This document shows positions 21,045 through 31,655 of a DNA stretch of 64,000 bases, in pieces. Within the stretch, counting starts at the first letter, position 1; each line of letters begins with the position of its first letter. The translations under genes were made by a program, and so were the position numbers. The notes under the pieces are model-generated. The model ran no database searches. It saw nothing but the letters and a program-made list of their open reading frames with translations, and was not told the origin of the DNA. Source of the DNA: Castor canadensis (taxonomy: Eukaryota > Chordata > Mammalia > Rodentia > Castoridae); the NCBI RefSeq assembly GCF_047511655.1, contig NC_133390.1, positions 88,667,583 through 88,731,582 of the forward strand. Reading direction: 5' to 3'.

Positions 21045-21152
21045 CTTTTTCTTTTCCCTTGGTGAGACTAGGACTTGAACTCATGAGTCCACACTTGCCA
21101 AGCAGGAGCTCACAAAGCAGGCACTCAACCACTTGATTCACACCTCCAGTCT
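21045..21152 (-). mobile_element. ID-like SINE tail
   Basis: actaggacttgaactcatga; agcaggagctcacaaagcag shows a small inner duplication. Confidence 0.75.
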
Positions 21153-21707
21153 TGTTTTCCTTTTTTAATTTATTTTCACTTTAGGAAAATATTCTTTAAA
21201 AATAAACCTAAACACATGGTGAGAACTTTATTAGATAAAAATTACAGGAGCCATTGTTTTGGATCAAACTTCTTTACTGTGTCCCAACAGTCCAAACTAA
21301 AAATCAAAATGGAAATCACCCATGTTAAAGTTCCATGTCACTAAACCAAAACTAAGTTGTTGTCTGACACTATGAGAAATCAAGAAAATGATAGCCAAAT
21401 TCCCCAAACACATCAATCAGAACAATATCGAGGTTTCTTCTGTTTTAACCCTTTAGAAAGAATAGCCTGAGATAATCTGATAGTAACTAATCAGTTATTT
21501 TTGTTTTAATCTGACTCTTTGCCCCCATCTTACAAGGAAAATAATTTTGAAATGAACAATCTACTTTTTGTAATTTGTTTTTGCTTTCTTCAGCCTTTCT
21601 CTGTGTATAAAGCCAAACTTTTCTACTCTGCTCATCTTGTAAAATACTTAATTCTATTTTATGGAATTTCTAGAATCAATAATGTAATCAATTAAGATCT
21701 TTAAACT

Positions 21708-21773
21708 TGGGCTGGGGAACTTGGCTCAGCCCAAGGCCCTGAATTCAAACTCTAGTACCACTAAAAAAAAATC
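21708..21773 (+). mobile_element. ID-like tail, internally deleted
   Basis: gggctggggaacttggctca and gaattcaaactctagtacca. Confidence 0.75.
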
Positions 21774-21782
21774 TTTAAAATA

Positions 21783-21900
21783 AGCTGGGCATGGTAGTGC
21801 ATGCCTGTCATCCCAGATACTAGGGAGGTGGAGGTAGTAGTATTGCCAGTTTGAGACCAACAGCCAAAGGAAGAGATGAGATTCAATTTAAAAAAAAAAC
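21783..21900 (+). mobile_element. B1
   Basis: gctgggcatggtagtgcatg and cagtttgagaccaacagcca. Confidence 0.82.
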
Positions 21901-21910
21901 AGGTGGGGAG

Positions 21911-22003
21911 CATGGGGACCAGAGGCATAGCTCAAGCAGTAAGAGTGCCTGCCTAGCAAGCATGAGGCCCTGAGTTCAAACCCCAGTGCCTCAAAAAAAA
22001 AAA
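21911..22003 (+). mobile_element. ID-like SINE tail
   Basis: gaggcatagctcaagcagta and gagttcaaaccccagtgcct. Confidence 0.85.
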
Positions 22004-22019
22004 AGAATTTGGGGATCTA

Positions 22020-22088
22020 AGGCTGGCAGACTAGCCTATCTAGCAAGCATGGGGCCCTGAATTCAAATCCTAGAGCCACTAAAAAATT
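22020..22088 (+). mobile_element. ID-like tail, internally deleted
   Basis: aaggctggcagactagccta and gaattcaaatcctagagcca. Confidence 0.7.
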
Positions 22089-22404
22089 TTTTTAATTAAA
22101 AAATAGAATGGGGGGGTCTAAAATAACTTAATTTTTCAAAAAACAGTTTGTAGAACAAATTATGCCAAAAAATTTTATAAATGGTGATGGAGAAAAATTA
22201 CAAATAGCTGTGAATGGCCAGGAAGGCATACTTTAAAATATTTCTACCTTTGTTGTATATGCATCTTTCTTATTATATAGGCATCTTTGATTATTTTTAT
22301 GACAACATGTTATCAGACATTGAATATAAGAATTAATATTAAAGAAAATTCATAAAACTCAACTATTGATTTCAGTTGAATTTAAGCAATATGGTCTGTT
22401 TGCT

Positions 22405-22530
22405 TTGTTTGTTTTGAAACAGTCTTGCTATATAGCCTAGGCTGGCCCTCAACTCATATGTAGCCCAGACTGCCCTGGAACTCGTCACTCTCCCATCTAG
22501 GCTTCATGAGTGCTGGGATTACAGGCATGA
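22405..22530 (-). mobile_element. B1 with inner duplication
   Basis: agtcttgctatatagcctag, with tgtagcccagactgccctgg as a second copy of the same segment. This ~30-base duplication is typical of B1. Confidence 0.8.
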
Positions 22531-22765
22531 AATCTTGATATCAGAGACATTCAATTTGTTTCCTATAATACAGGCAACCCAGGATAGAGAAAGAAGAAAG
22601 CATATAGTTTTATTTTGTGACTCAGAAACAGAGCTCCTTCCTCCCCAGCCCTATCTTAATGTAGAATTGGAATTAAGTCAGAAAAGATTGTGTGGTAGAG
22701 TATGAAATACTTTTGGTCTTTGTCCTCAGTTTATGCTACAGAGCTCCTTAAAACCCTTGGAATTG

Positions 22766-22885
22766 CTAGGCGTGATGGCCCATCTCTATAATTTCAGCAC
22801 TCCAGAGGCTGAGGCAGGAGGATTTGAGGCCATTCTGGGATACTCAGTAAGACACTGTTTCCACAAAACCAAACCAAAACAAACA
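22766..22885 (+). mobile_element. B1
   Basis: gctaggcgtgatggcccatc and ggctgaggcaggaggatttg. Confidence 0.83.
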
Positions 22886-22974
22886 ACAACAACCACCCTT
22901 GGAGTTTCCTGAGTGATGTATTTTTTATTGTTCATTATGCTCCTTTTAATCACATCAGTTTATGCTATTGAGGT

Positions 22975-23400
22975 GACAAGGTGGAGTCCCTAGACAGTCT
23001 CAAAATAGGGCTGGTCACCAGAAAGACAAAGTTAAATGACAAGATCATTAGAACTTTTCAACTCCACCCACTGGAACTAGGGAAAGGGAGGAGGGAGAGA
23101 TGAACTGTACATTAAGCTGCGTAAAAACTGTTGAACCATGGGCTTTGATTAGCTCTGGGTTGGTGACTGGTGGCTGAAATGCTTTGGAGCTGGGAGTACC
23201 AAAGCATACCCATACTCTGTCCTATACATCTCTTCATCTGACTGTTCATCTGTATTCTTTATTATAAAGTGGTAAATGAAAGTACAGTGCATCCTCAAGT
23301 TCTCTAAGCCATTTTAGCAACTTGCTGAACTCAAAAAGGGGTCATGGGAACCACAATGATAGCTAATCTGTCAGAACCTGGGGCATTCAAATTGACATCT
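22975..23400 (+). repeat. Old LTR-like mammalian repeat
   Basis: Contains acatctcttcatctgactgt, a degenerate polyadenylation region (tattataaagtggtaaatga), cattttagcaacttgctgaa and ggggtcatgggaaccacaat, which I recognise as an old dispersed mammalian repeat of LTR type. A SINE at 23402 interrupts its right part. The family name cannot be fixed here. Confidence 0.5.
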
Positions 23401-23401
23401 G

Positions 23402-23603
23402 GGCTGGGACCAGTGGCTCACTCCTGAAATCCTAGTTACTTGGGAAGCTGAGATCAAGAGGATGGAGGTTTGAGGCCAGCCTGGACAAATAGTTTGTGAG
23501 ACCCCATCTCTAAAATAATGAGAGCAAAATGGGCTGGTGGTAGAGTACCCATTTTGCAAGTGTGAAGCCATTGAGTTCAAACCCTAGTACCAACAAAAAA
23601 GCA
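23402..23603 (+). mobile_element. B1-dID SINE inside the LTR-like repeat
   Basis: gctgggaccagtggctcact and gagttcaaaccctagtacca. Confidence 0.87.
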
Positions 23604-23833
23604 AAAACACAGTGCATTTCACCAGAAGGCAAAAGAACTGCCCTCTAAGTAGGACCTGTGAAGTAACCACAGCCCTGGTTACTTTAGGCTGTGGTCAATT
23701 CAACATTCTGAGATTGTGCCATTAACTGAAACCCATAAAAGATGAGGGGAGGGGAGCTAGAGACACTGGTAAAGGGGACAGTATTCTAGTAAAGAATAAA
23801 GATCGTGTGAAGACTCAAAAAGGATCAGAACAA

Positions 23834-24055
23834 GCCAGGTGCCGGTGGCTCACACCTGTAATCCTAGCTACTCAGGAGGCAGCAATCAGGAGGATCTCAG
23901 TTGAAAGCTAGCCCTGGCAAATTGTCTGGAGACCCTATCTCAAAAAAAAAAAATTAGAAAAAAGGGCTGGAGGAGTGGCTCAAGCAGTAAGAGTGCTAAC
24001 CTACCAAGTATGAGCCCCTGGATGCAAAACCCAAGTGTTGCCAAAAAAAAAAAAA
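23834..24055 (+). mobile_element. B1-dID SINE
   Basis: agccaggtgccggtggctca; tail ends in a 13-A run. Confidence 0.88.
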
Positions 24056-24167
24056 GGATCAGAATGATTGAAGGACCATAGAGTATGGGGAAATATGGCA
24101 AGAGATGAACTTGATTTACAGATCCCTGGCAAGCAACTACGGGGCTTACAGATTTTATCCTAACGTG

Positions 24168-24254
24168 GCTGGGGATGTAACTCAGGAGTATAGTACTTGC
24201 CTAGCATTGGAAAGACCCTGCTGTATTCAATCCCCAACACCACAAGAAAAAAAT
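24168..24254 (+). mobile_element. ID element
   Basis: ggctggggatgtaactcagg and gtattcaatccccaacacca. Confidence 0.87.
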
Positions 24255-24384
24255 GTTTTTTAGTCTCAAGAACAATGGGTACTCATTAAAGACAGACTAA
24301 AGCAAATTGTGACTCTCACAACAAAAACTCATACAAGAAAGCTTATGGTTTCATCAAAATCGAAGAACTTAAAGCAGAGACTAT

Positions 24385-24490
24385 CACAAGATAGTTGTTT
24401 ACCTGACTTGCCTGGCTAGGTGACCTTGGGAAAATCCTCAACCTCTATGTATGAGGGACTTAAAATAGATAATCTTCTAATCTGAAAACT
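24385..24490 (+). mobile_element. MIR fragment
   Basis: gcctggctaggtgaccttgg with aaaatcctcaacctctatgt is the MIR core. It ends about 90 bases before the GTF3C6 copy. Confidence 0.5.
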
Positions 24491-24579
24491 TGCTCCCCTT
24501 CACATTGCTTTGAATATCTTCCAATGTTTGCATGCAAAATTCTAGAAGTGTTAGCTTTCAGTTCTTTATTAATATTTTA

Positions 24580-24593
24580 TTAAGTAATATTTT
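24580..24593 (+). repeat. Target-site duplication, 3' side of GTF3C6 copy
   Basis: ttaagtaatatttt pairs with ttaagcaatatttt on the other side of the insert, 13 of 14 bases identical. Confidence 0.85.
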
Positions 24594-25481
24594 ATTTTTT
24601 ATTTTTTTAACCGTATTTTAAAATTTTTAAATCATGTCTTACACTGAATGATTCTGGAATATCAAGTTGTGCTGTGACTGGAAGTTTGCACATAGCCAAC
24701 AAAAACAGTAAAATAATGAACCTACTGAAAGCTACACAGCCAATTATTTTACAAAACAGTATTTTTAAAAGTTCATGACTACTCATTATGAGAAACATTT
24801 TATCTAGGAGTAATTTCTAAGGCAGCATCTTGAGTTTCTATAAAGACAGGACCTTCCATCTCAGAAGGGGTATCAACAAGAGGACCAGAATCCTCTGTTT
24901 CCAAGTGCAGTGGTTTCTCCTGCTCATAGATCAGGTTTGAGCTGACTTTCATTTGAGTCTCTTGCTCTTCCAACTCCAAAGGTGTATTAGGGCCCGGAAC
25001 TACAACTTCATCTTCATTTTCATGAACAAAGTTACAAATCATATTTGGTCTATAAGAAAAGTCATTCTCCTTCATTTGTAGCCATTCTACTCCATCTGTA
25101 TTCTCTTCTCCTTCTTTCTTATCTGTCAGAAGGGTTCTTGTCATGCTGAGTTTCTTCATTGTATGGCATTTGGATTTTAACAGTGCTTTATCACTGCCTT
25201 CTGCATCCACATGTTCAACATTTTCTTCAAATATAACACAAGTCCCAAGAGTATCTTCATATTCCCCATCAAAGACATAGCTGTCCACTTGAAGAATGCG
25301 CCTCTCAGTGTCAATTCCCAGAATCTTGCGTTTATTTTCACATTTTGAGAGAAAATCTGAGTCAATAATTCCTGAGAGTTCCACGAGAACGATCTGCTCC
25401 ACCTCCTCTGCCTCATCGTCCTCGTCGTCCTCGTCCCAGTCCTCCCAACGCAGCTCCTCGGTCGCTGCCATGGCCCGCGCC
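24594..25481 (-). pseudogene. Processed GTF3C6 mRNA insertion (full length)
   Basis: The insert holds about ten bases of 5' UTR (gcgcgggcc before the ATG), the whole coding region and about 200 bases of 3' UTR, ending in an A-rich stretch (read as T-rich at 24594-24608). The 5' end is GC-rich and changes abruptly to AT-rich flank at 25482. L1 machinery is the likely agent because the insertion point is TT/AAAA on the minus strand. The frame is not broken, so the term pseudogene is used for origin only. Confidence 0.88.
24800..25471 (-). CDS. GTF3C6: GTF3C6 retrocopy, intact 223-codon open frame
   Basis: GTF3C6 (TFIIIC35) is the small subunit of the TFIIIC complex, which binds the A and B boxes of tRNA-type genes and recruits TFIIIB for RNA polymerase III; its known partner is GTF3C5. 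The frame starts at ATG 25471, in the family position, and runs without break to 24800. It shows an acidic run (residues 10-26), the beta-rich core starting VLVELSGIIDSDFL (28-41), a middle block ending in TMKKLSMTRTLL (104-115), FSYRPNMICNF (138-148) and an acidic tail. Human GTF3C6 is about 213 residues as I recall; the N-terminal acidic run and the last residues account for the difference. A few non-frame codons (LKARA) upstream of the ATG are also open. With no introns and target-site duplications, this is a copy, not the parent gene. Whether it is expressed is unknown. Confidence 0.8.
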   Translation of the reverse strand: MAATEELRWEDWDEDDEDDEAEEVEQIVLVELSGIIDSDFLSKCENKRKILGIDTERRILQVDSYVFDGEYEDTLGTCVIFEENVEHVDAEGSDKALLKSKCHTMKKLSMTRTLLTDKKEGEENTDGVEWLQMKENDFSYRPNMICNFVHENEDEVVVPGPNTPLELEEQETQMKVSSNLIYEQEKPLHLETEDSGPLVDTPSEMEGPVFIETQDAALEITPR

Positions 25482-25495
25482 TTAAGCAATATTTT
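25482..25495 (+). repeat. Target-site duplication, 5' side of GTF3C6 copy
   Basis: ttaagcaatatttt directly abuts the GC-rich first bases of the retrocopy. Continuing outward gives taaaa/aatt-type sequence, the L1 endonuclease target. Confidence 0.85.
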
Positions 25496-25769
25496 AAATA
25501 ATACTTTTCTAAATAAAATTTTAGAAATAACTTTAAGGTTCCAGAAAAGTTAACAGGGTCGTACCAAGAGTTCCCATAAAAGCTTTCCCGAGTCTCTGCT
25601 AGTCTTAGCCTCTTACGGTGTCATGTTAATTTGTCAAAACCAAGAAAACAACATTGGTATATTGCTATTAACTAAATTCCAGACTTTACCAAGATTTCTC
25701 TAGTTTTTCCTCTCTTTTTTTTACTGCGCCATGATTCGGTCCTGGCTATCATATTGCACATGGTTGTTC

Positions 25770-26160
25770 AGCTGAAAAGCATGTAGAGATAGATAGTAGG
25801 CAGAGATGTTAGACTGAAAGAGGCACAGAGAGACAGGCAAGGAGATGTCTCAACATCAGCACAGGCTTTATTTGGGAGAAGAAATCTGTGGGGAGTTTTC
25901 CAATAGATGCTGGAGCCCCCAGTCTCTTACAGACATAGGAGGCTGGTGGAGACCCCTCTGACCCTCACAAGATAATTCTTCTAGATCAGGTGGGGAGTTT
26001 CTAGTAAATAGCTAAAGGCGGATGTGTGTTATTCTTTAGGGCTGGGTGCAGACTTTCCAGTGAGCCACTTGTGAGAGGGAAGGGATTCAGTCCTAATATG
26101 ACTGCCCTATGTTCACCCTAACAATAGTTATTTCTTCTTTGCTCCTTTGGCCTATGACAG
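25770..26160. other. Unclassified GA-rich stretch upstream of the GTF3C6 copy
   Basis: Unlike its AT-rich surroundings, with acagagagacaggcaaggag, caggctttatttgggagaag and gagggaagggattcagtcct. Composition and length are compatible with a worn retroviral LTR, but no ends were found. It lies on the 5' side of the retrocopy, so it could supply a promoter. Confidence 0.3.
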
Positions 26161-26326
26161 TTTTTCATTCTTTTCTTTTTTGATTGTTGGATCCGGAAAA
26201 TGAGGGGAACAGGGTTTCACTATGTAGCTTATTTTAATTCATGAATTTTTTATCAAAGATGTTTTTATATTTTTTGTTTTTTTCTTCATTTTTTTACTTT
26301 CAAAGATGTTTTTATAAATTAAACAT

Positions 26327-26531
26327 TTTTGTGGGACTGGGGTTTGAACTGATAAGTTTGCTCTTGCAAAGCAGGCACTCTACCACTTGAGCTACATTTC
26401 AAGTCCATTTTTTGCTCTGGTTATTTTGTAGATGGGGGGAGGGTCTCAAAAACTATTTGCACAAGTTAACCTTGAACATCAATCCCTCTGATCTCAGCCT
26501 CCTGAAACTAGGATTACAGGTGTGAGCCAGC
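26327..26531 (-). mobile_element. B1-dID SINE
   Basis: gactggggtttgaactgata and cattttttgctctggttatt. Confidence 0.85.
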
Positions 26532-26569
26532 CTTCCTTCTTTCCTTTCTCCCCTTCTCTCTCTCTCCCT

Positions 26570-26764
26570 TTTTTGTTTTTATGGCACTGGGGTTTGAACT
26601 CAGGGCCTCCACCTTGAGCTACTCTACCAGCCGTTTTTTGTGATGAGCTTTTTCCAGATGGGGGTCTCTCAAATTATTTGCCTGGACTGGCTTTGAACCT
26701 CTGTCCTCCCGATCTCTGCTCCTGAGTAGCTAGGATTGCAGACGTGAGCCACCAGCACCCAGCC
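26570..26764 (-). mobile_element. B1-dID SINE
   Basis: cactggggtttgaactcagg and gtgagccaccagcacccagc. Confidence 0.88.
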
Positions 26765-26791
26765 TCCCCTTCTCTCTCTTTTTTTACTTTT

Positions 26792-26879
26792 CTTTTTTTT
26801 TGGTGGTACTGGGGTTTGAACTTAGGGCTTCATGCTTGCAAAGCAGGCACTCTACCACTTGAGCCATACCTCCAGTCCA
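26792..26879 (-). mobile_element. ID-like SINE tail
   Basis: ggtactggggtttgaactta and ctaccacttgagccatacct. Third minus-strand SINE in a row. Confidence 0.85.
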
Positions 26880-27503
26880 TAATATATGCCAGTGCCCTAC
26901 TACTTTTTAGCTTTTAATTTTGTTTTCCATAATATCTCTAAATCAAATATAGACATTATCTGTTGACCTCCCACTATGGAAGAAACAAGTGAAATTTAAT
27001 AGTGTTTTCAATTTCCAGTAGAAAGGAAATTTCAAGGCCAAAGAGATGGAAAATAAATAACTTACAAAAATTTTAATGTTTAAATCTTTCAAGAGTTAAG
27101 ACAAATCTTTCAACAGTTAATAAGACAGAAGAGGGAATTGATTTTATAAAATGCATTTTTTAAACAGGCCATATTTTATAATGATATGAAATGTCATATC
27201 AAATTTAGAAAATTATTCTAAAACTCTATAAAGCATGGGAGTACCATAGTTCTGGTTTATCGTGATAAGAGAAATTGGCCAAAGCCCGTGTAATCTGCAT
27301 GTGAATTTGATTAAAATTGTTTTGCTTTAAATATATACTTGGTGTTTTTCCTCTAACAAACATTATTAAATATATTGATTACTTTAAGAAATTGATTAAC
27401 CAAATATAGTTTTTTCATGCAAACGTAAAAAAAAGTTTTCAACTCTCTTCTTTTAGCTTTTTAAAAGTTTTAGTTGTGATCATCTAAATTCAAGAATAAC
27501 AAT

Positions 27504-27592
27504 TTTTTGTGTGTGGTGGTACAATGCTTTGAACTCAGGGCTTCCTACTTGCTAAACAAGTGCTTTATCACTTGAGCCACAACCCCAACCCA
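27504..27592 (-). mobile_element. ID-like SINE tail
   Basis: gctttgaactcagggcttcc and tatcacttgagccacaaccc. Confidence 0.82.
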
Positions 27593-27609
27593 ACAAATTT
27601 TTATAAAAG

Positions 27610-27685
27610 CAGTTTTTCACTCATTCATCAAACTTTTTTTGAATACATATAACATATTAAGCATTTGGTCAGTGATAAGTATATA
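27610..27685 (-). mobile_element. L2/MIR end fragment
   Basis: ttttcactcattcatcaaac followed by atattaagcatttggtcagt. Confidence 0.35.
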
Positions 27686-27779
27686 AAGAGCAAAAAAGAT
27701 GTGATCGGTTTCTTTGAATCTTATATTGTTTTGATGCATGCATGTTGATTAAAAAATTTTAATTATGTAAATTCAAACT

Positions 27780-27881
27780 GAGACCAGTAATCTGTACTTG
27801 TAGTTCTAGCTACTCTGAAGGAAGATCTCAAGTTAGAGGCCAGCCTGGGCAATTTACCAAGAACATGGCTCAAAAAAACAT
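27780..27881 (+). mobile_element. SINE head fragment
   Basis: tgtagttctagctactctga and gttagaggccagcctgggca. Confidence 0.68.
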
Positions 27882-28029
27882 TATGTATGTTCATCCCTCT
27901 TTCCCCAGAGATTAAAGAGAAGAAAAGAGGAGAAAGAGGAAGTAATGCTTTGAGTCCTCAATTTTCCTTTGAATTCTCCAGATTACTATCGAAACTGTGT
28001 AAAAACTTTTTTTCTCTTTCTTTCTTTCT

Positions 28030-28203
28030 TTATTTTGGTACTGGGGGTTGAACTCAGGGCCTCACACTTGCTAGGCTTGCTAAGCAGGTGCTCTACTACT
28101 TGAGCCACTCACCAGCCCTGTCTTGTGTTGGCTGTTTGGCTTCACACCACTGTCTTCCTGATTTCTGCCTCCAGAGAAGCTAGGATTACAGGCATGTACC
28201 TGT
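28030..28203 (-). mobile_element. B1-dID SINE
   Basis: tactgggggttgaactcagg; cttgctaggcttgctaagca is a small duplication; a (CTTT)n run precedes it. Confidence 0.83.
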
Positions 28204-28231
28204 ATTGATATTGCTTTAATGTCAAGATAGT

Positions 28232-28318
28232 TCCCTGTACTTGGGAGACTGAGGTAGGAGGATCACCAGTTCAAGGCCAGCCTGGGCTACATCCTTAGGT
28301 CCTGTCTCAAAAGAAGAA
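28232..28318 (+). mobile_element. B1 fragment
   Basis: gagactgaggtaggaggatc and ggccagcctgggctacatcc. Confidence 0.78.
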
Positions 28319-28741
28319 GAGATTCTAACCCTTATATTCTTATTTGTAGGTAATATTGTCTATTTAAATGAAGATTGGCTTAATAGTTCTCATAAGACCA
28401 AATAATATAACTTCATCAGGAAAATGGTATGAGAAGTTAAAATGCATCCATGCAGTATTAAAATCTCTTTACAGTTTGTTTATTTGAAAATTACTTATAC
28501 AGTTATTTTATTTCTTTTTCTGCTTTTCCTTTATAAATCTATTTTCATCATGGCTGGAAAATAGAAACATTTTTTCTTCTCTACTAAGAATTATCTTCTT
28601 AGGGGAAAATATGTCCTTGGTAAAATGACATTTTTGGAAAATAGCTTACAGTGACTAAACAAGTAATATTCTGAATTTCATTTTCTTGAGAATCCCTTTT
28701 TTCAAAGTTACCAGTTTTCTAGGCAAAATTATTGTGACTTT

Positions 28742-28940
28742 TTTTTTGTTTTTCATTTTTTGCCAATACTGGAGTTTTGAACTCAGGGCTTTGTGCTTGC
28801 TGGGCAAATACTCTACCATTTGAGTCATGCTGTTAGCCCTTTTTGCTTTCATTTATTTTTCAGGTAGGGTCTCAGACTATGATCCTTCTAATGCCACCTT
28901 CTGCATAGTTGGGATTGCAGTTGAGAGCCACCATATCCAG
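28742..28940 (-). mobile_element. ID-like tail plus B1
   Basis: ggagttttgaactcagggct, then ggtagggtctcagactatga and agccaccatatccagcataa. Confidence 0.78.
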
Positions 28941-28946
28941 CATAAT

Positions 28947-29048
28947 TTTCGAGATGGGGTTTTGATAACAGTTTTGCCTGGAATGGTAACAAACCACAAT
29001 CCTCCCATCTCTGCCTCCCATACACCTGGGATTACAGATATGAGCTAC
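28947..29048 (-). mobile_element. SINE head fragment
   Basis: cgagatggggttttgataac and ctgggattacagatatgagc. With the copy before it, this may be one element with two heads, as at 1225. Confidence 0.7.
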
Positions 29049-29185
29049 TACTTTTGTGAAGGCATTTTAGTGACATTGTTTTGTTTCTGTTATTATCATT
29101 GTTATTGCAATTTTCAATGCAAACATATTTGCATAATGGGCTAGAGATAAAATGATCAGAACCTTAATGAATTAACTGCATTACT

Positions 29186-29317
29186 TTTTTTTTTTTTTTG
29201 AGTTGGGGTCTCACTGTATAGCCCAGACTAGTTCTAAACTACTGGGCTCAGGTGATTATCCTGCCTAAGCCTCCCAAGTACTTGGGATTACAGACACGTG
29301 GCACCGTGCCCAGCTTC
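29186..29317 (-). mobile_element. B1
   Basis: gagttggggtctcactgtat and ggattacagacacgtggcac. Confidence 0.85.
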
Positions 29318-29321
29318 TAAT

Positions 29322-29500
29322 ATATTTTTAAACATTTTTATTAGCATCTATTACTTGTACAGGGGTTTTTGTTGTGACATTTCCATATATGCTTACAATG
29401 TCCCTTGGTTAGTTTCATCCCCACTATCATTCTCCCTCATTCTTCTGCTCCCTACTAAAAATGGTTTCAATGTTCTATTTTCATGCAGGTTTATAAAGTA
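29322..29500 (-). mobile_element. L1 3' end fragment
   Basis: aacatttttattagcatcta, then ggtttttgttgtgacatttc and a pyrimidine-rich block to about 29460, as in the 3' UTR of the L1 at 53925. Confidence 0.6.
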
Positions 29501-29589
29501 CATTGACCATATTGACTCTTTTAAAAGGTAATATTGAATACTGAAAATCAAATGAATTGGAAAAAAACCTTCCAACTTTGATTCTTCAC

Positions 29590-29680
29590 TGTATGAGTGT
29601 TTATTTTGGATTCTTACTGTGCAATAACTGTGCTAGACATGTGTGGGATATACTGCTGAAAAAGATGGATAGAGATCTTG
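29590..29680 (-). mobile_element. L2/MIR end fragment
   Basis: gagtgtttattttggattct, tactgtgcaataactgtgct and gatatactgctgaaaaagat. Confidence 0.45.
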
Positions 29681-29701
29681 TTCTTTGAGAGCTTTTAGTT
29701 T

Positions 29702-29830
29702 GCCTGGTTGATAGTGCATGCCCATAATCCCAGCACTCAGGAAACTGAGGGAGAAAGATTTTGAGGTCAAGGCCAGCCTGGGGTATATAATGAGGCTCTG
29801 TCTTAAAACCAAACAAATGAACCAACAAAA
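29702..29830 (+). mobile_element. B1
   Basis: tggttgatagtgcatgccca and ggtcaaggccagcctggggt. Confidence 0.82.
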
Positions 29831-29890
29831 AAAGAAAGGAAGGAAGGAAGGAAAGAAAGGAGAGAGGGAGGGTGGGAGGGAGGGAGGGAA
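29831..29890 (+). repeat. (GAAG)n/(GGGA)n tract
   Basis: Purine repeat grown from the A-rich end of the preceding B1. Confidence 0.85.
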
Positions 29891-30061
29891 AAGCTGACTG
29901 AGCAAGCAAGGAATAACAGTAAAGTGAGACAGACAGGTTCCAGGTGGGGGAAGGACTGAGCTCTATTTCAGCAGAGAGGAGGATGTCATAACATAATCAT
30001 GGGGGGAGACAATGTGCTATTTCCAGGAGGGAGCGAGTTTTAAACGAATTTTATTTATTTT

Positions 30062-30142
30062 TTGCTAGGGATATAGCTCAGTTGATAGAGCACTTGCCTA
30101 GCATGCATGAAGCCCTGGGTCAACAACAAACCCAAAAAACAA
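30062..30142 (+). mobile_element. ID element
   Basis: gctagggatatagctcagtt and cttgcctagcatgcatgaag. Confidence 0.85.
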
Positions 30143-30289
30143 AAACCAGAATTTTTTTGAAAATTTCAAAATATTTTCTGAACTTCAACATTATTTTAAG
30201 AGTATGTTTATAAAGCCACTTGTATAAGGCTTTTATAAGCCATTTGTATAAGGTAAAAAAAGATGCCTTTTTTTGAAAAAAAAAAATAG

Positions 30290-30405
30290 ATTGGAGCTCC
30301 ATAATCTTGGCCAAGTTATCACACATCACTGCCAGAGCTTCCTACCACACAGGATTATCGTGCAAAAATGAAATGTAACAATGTGCTTTATAAACTTCTG
30401 AACAC
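30290..30405 (+). mobile_element. MIR fragment
   Basis: tcttggccaagttatcacac, then cacacaggattatcgtgcaa and atgtgctttataaac. Confidence 0.5.
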
Positions 30406-30542
30406 TGAGTTTATCTCCTTCTCTACCTTTCTTGTGCTCCCTGAGGGCTTGGACCACATTTTATTCCACTTTCTGCTTCTAGTACCTAATAAATAATAAA
30501 AATAATTAAGGAATGTCTGCCCTATTCAATTGTCTCCAATCA

Positions 30543-30737
30543 GTAGGGCACCAGTGACTCATGCCTGTAATTCTAGCTGAGAGGAGAGGATCAAGGTTCA
30601 AGGTCAGTCCAGGCAAATAGTTTGAGAGACCCCATCTCCAAAATAAGAAGATCAAAAATGAGCTGGAGGTGTGGCTCACATGGTAGAGCGCTTGCCATGA
30701 AACCCGAGTTCAAACCCCAGTCCCACCAAAAAAAAAA
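30543..30737 (+). mobile_element. B1-dID SINE
   Basis: gtagggcaccagtgactcat and gagttcaaaccccagtccca. Flanked by tccaatca at 30535-30542 and 30738-30745. Confidence 0.88.
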
Positions 30738-30924
30738 TCCAATCATGGAACAAGGGGAAGGGAGTCACTCTGCACCACTATACTTGTCTAGATGATCAGT
30801 TCTGTATTATCTCTTCTACATTTTAGGCTTCATTATGAGCTTATCATAGAAGAAACTGTTGTTTTTGTAAAATTTTGAAAAGTCACTCCAAAAAACCACA
30901 ATTATTTGATATTCTTAGCCATTA

Positions 30925-31035
30925 TGACCCCAATTTACACATTTCACAGTCAACTGGGGAGCTGGGAAAATAAAGTGTCATTAAAGAAACAAGAGCAGAG
31001 CTGCAGACACAGAAGGAAAGAGGCTGGTTCAGGAC
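30925..31035 (-). mobile_element. MIR-like fragment
   Basis: ccccaatttacacatttcac and agcagagctgcagacacaga; weak. Confidence 0.3.
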
Positions 31036-31413
31036 ATTTGAGATGTGGAATTTGTGAAGAGAAGCCAGGGAGGAAGTAATTTGATCTAAGCTTGTCAACT
31101 TGGAATGACCCAAAAGTACTTGGTAAAGCACTGTGACATGAGGGAAATATAATAACCTGAATGTAAAGAGGATTTAGTATGAGACCCCTGTATCACAAAG
31201 ACTGCTTCAACACTATGCAAATTGTTCATAGGTGTGGTTTCTGTCCTGATGTTTCTGTAAGTGGTCTCAAAGCCACTTAAAACTGCATTTCTAATAGTAA
31301 TTTATGCCAGTATAATTTTACTCTTATTCATAATCTCCTTATAATCAGCCAATTTGCATTGAATCAAAGACGGGTTTTTTTTCAGCGAAATGCTTTCTGA
31401 AAAGATCTTTAGT

Positions 31414-31447
31414 CTTGATAAAGTATATACTTGATAAAGTATATAAG
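31414..31447 (+). repeat. Short tandem duplication
   Basis: cttgataaagtatata occurs twice in a row without change. Confidence 0.9.
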
Positions 31448-31524
31448 AAGTCCTGTTTATTTAGTTTTTAAATAAGGGACTGCTTAATTTTATGTAACAT
31501 ACCAAAACATTTATATTTGAAATA

Positions 31525-31625
31525 ACAATAAAAGCTAACATTCATTTGGTACTCACTGTGTGTCAGATATTTCTCTAATTAATTTGCATCTAACTGCAAA
31601 TAATTCTGTCTATATTACCTGTTTA
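31525..31625 (-). mobile_element. MIR or L2 tail fragment
   Basis: aaaagctaacattcatttgg and actcactgtgtgtcagatat match the reverse tail of MIR. It directly precedes the U6 insert. Confidence 0.55.
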
Positions 31626-31655
31626 AAAATAGACAATAATGATACCTTCTATCTC

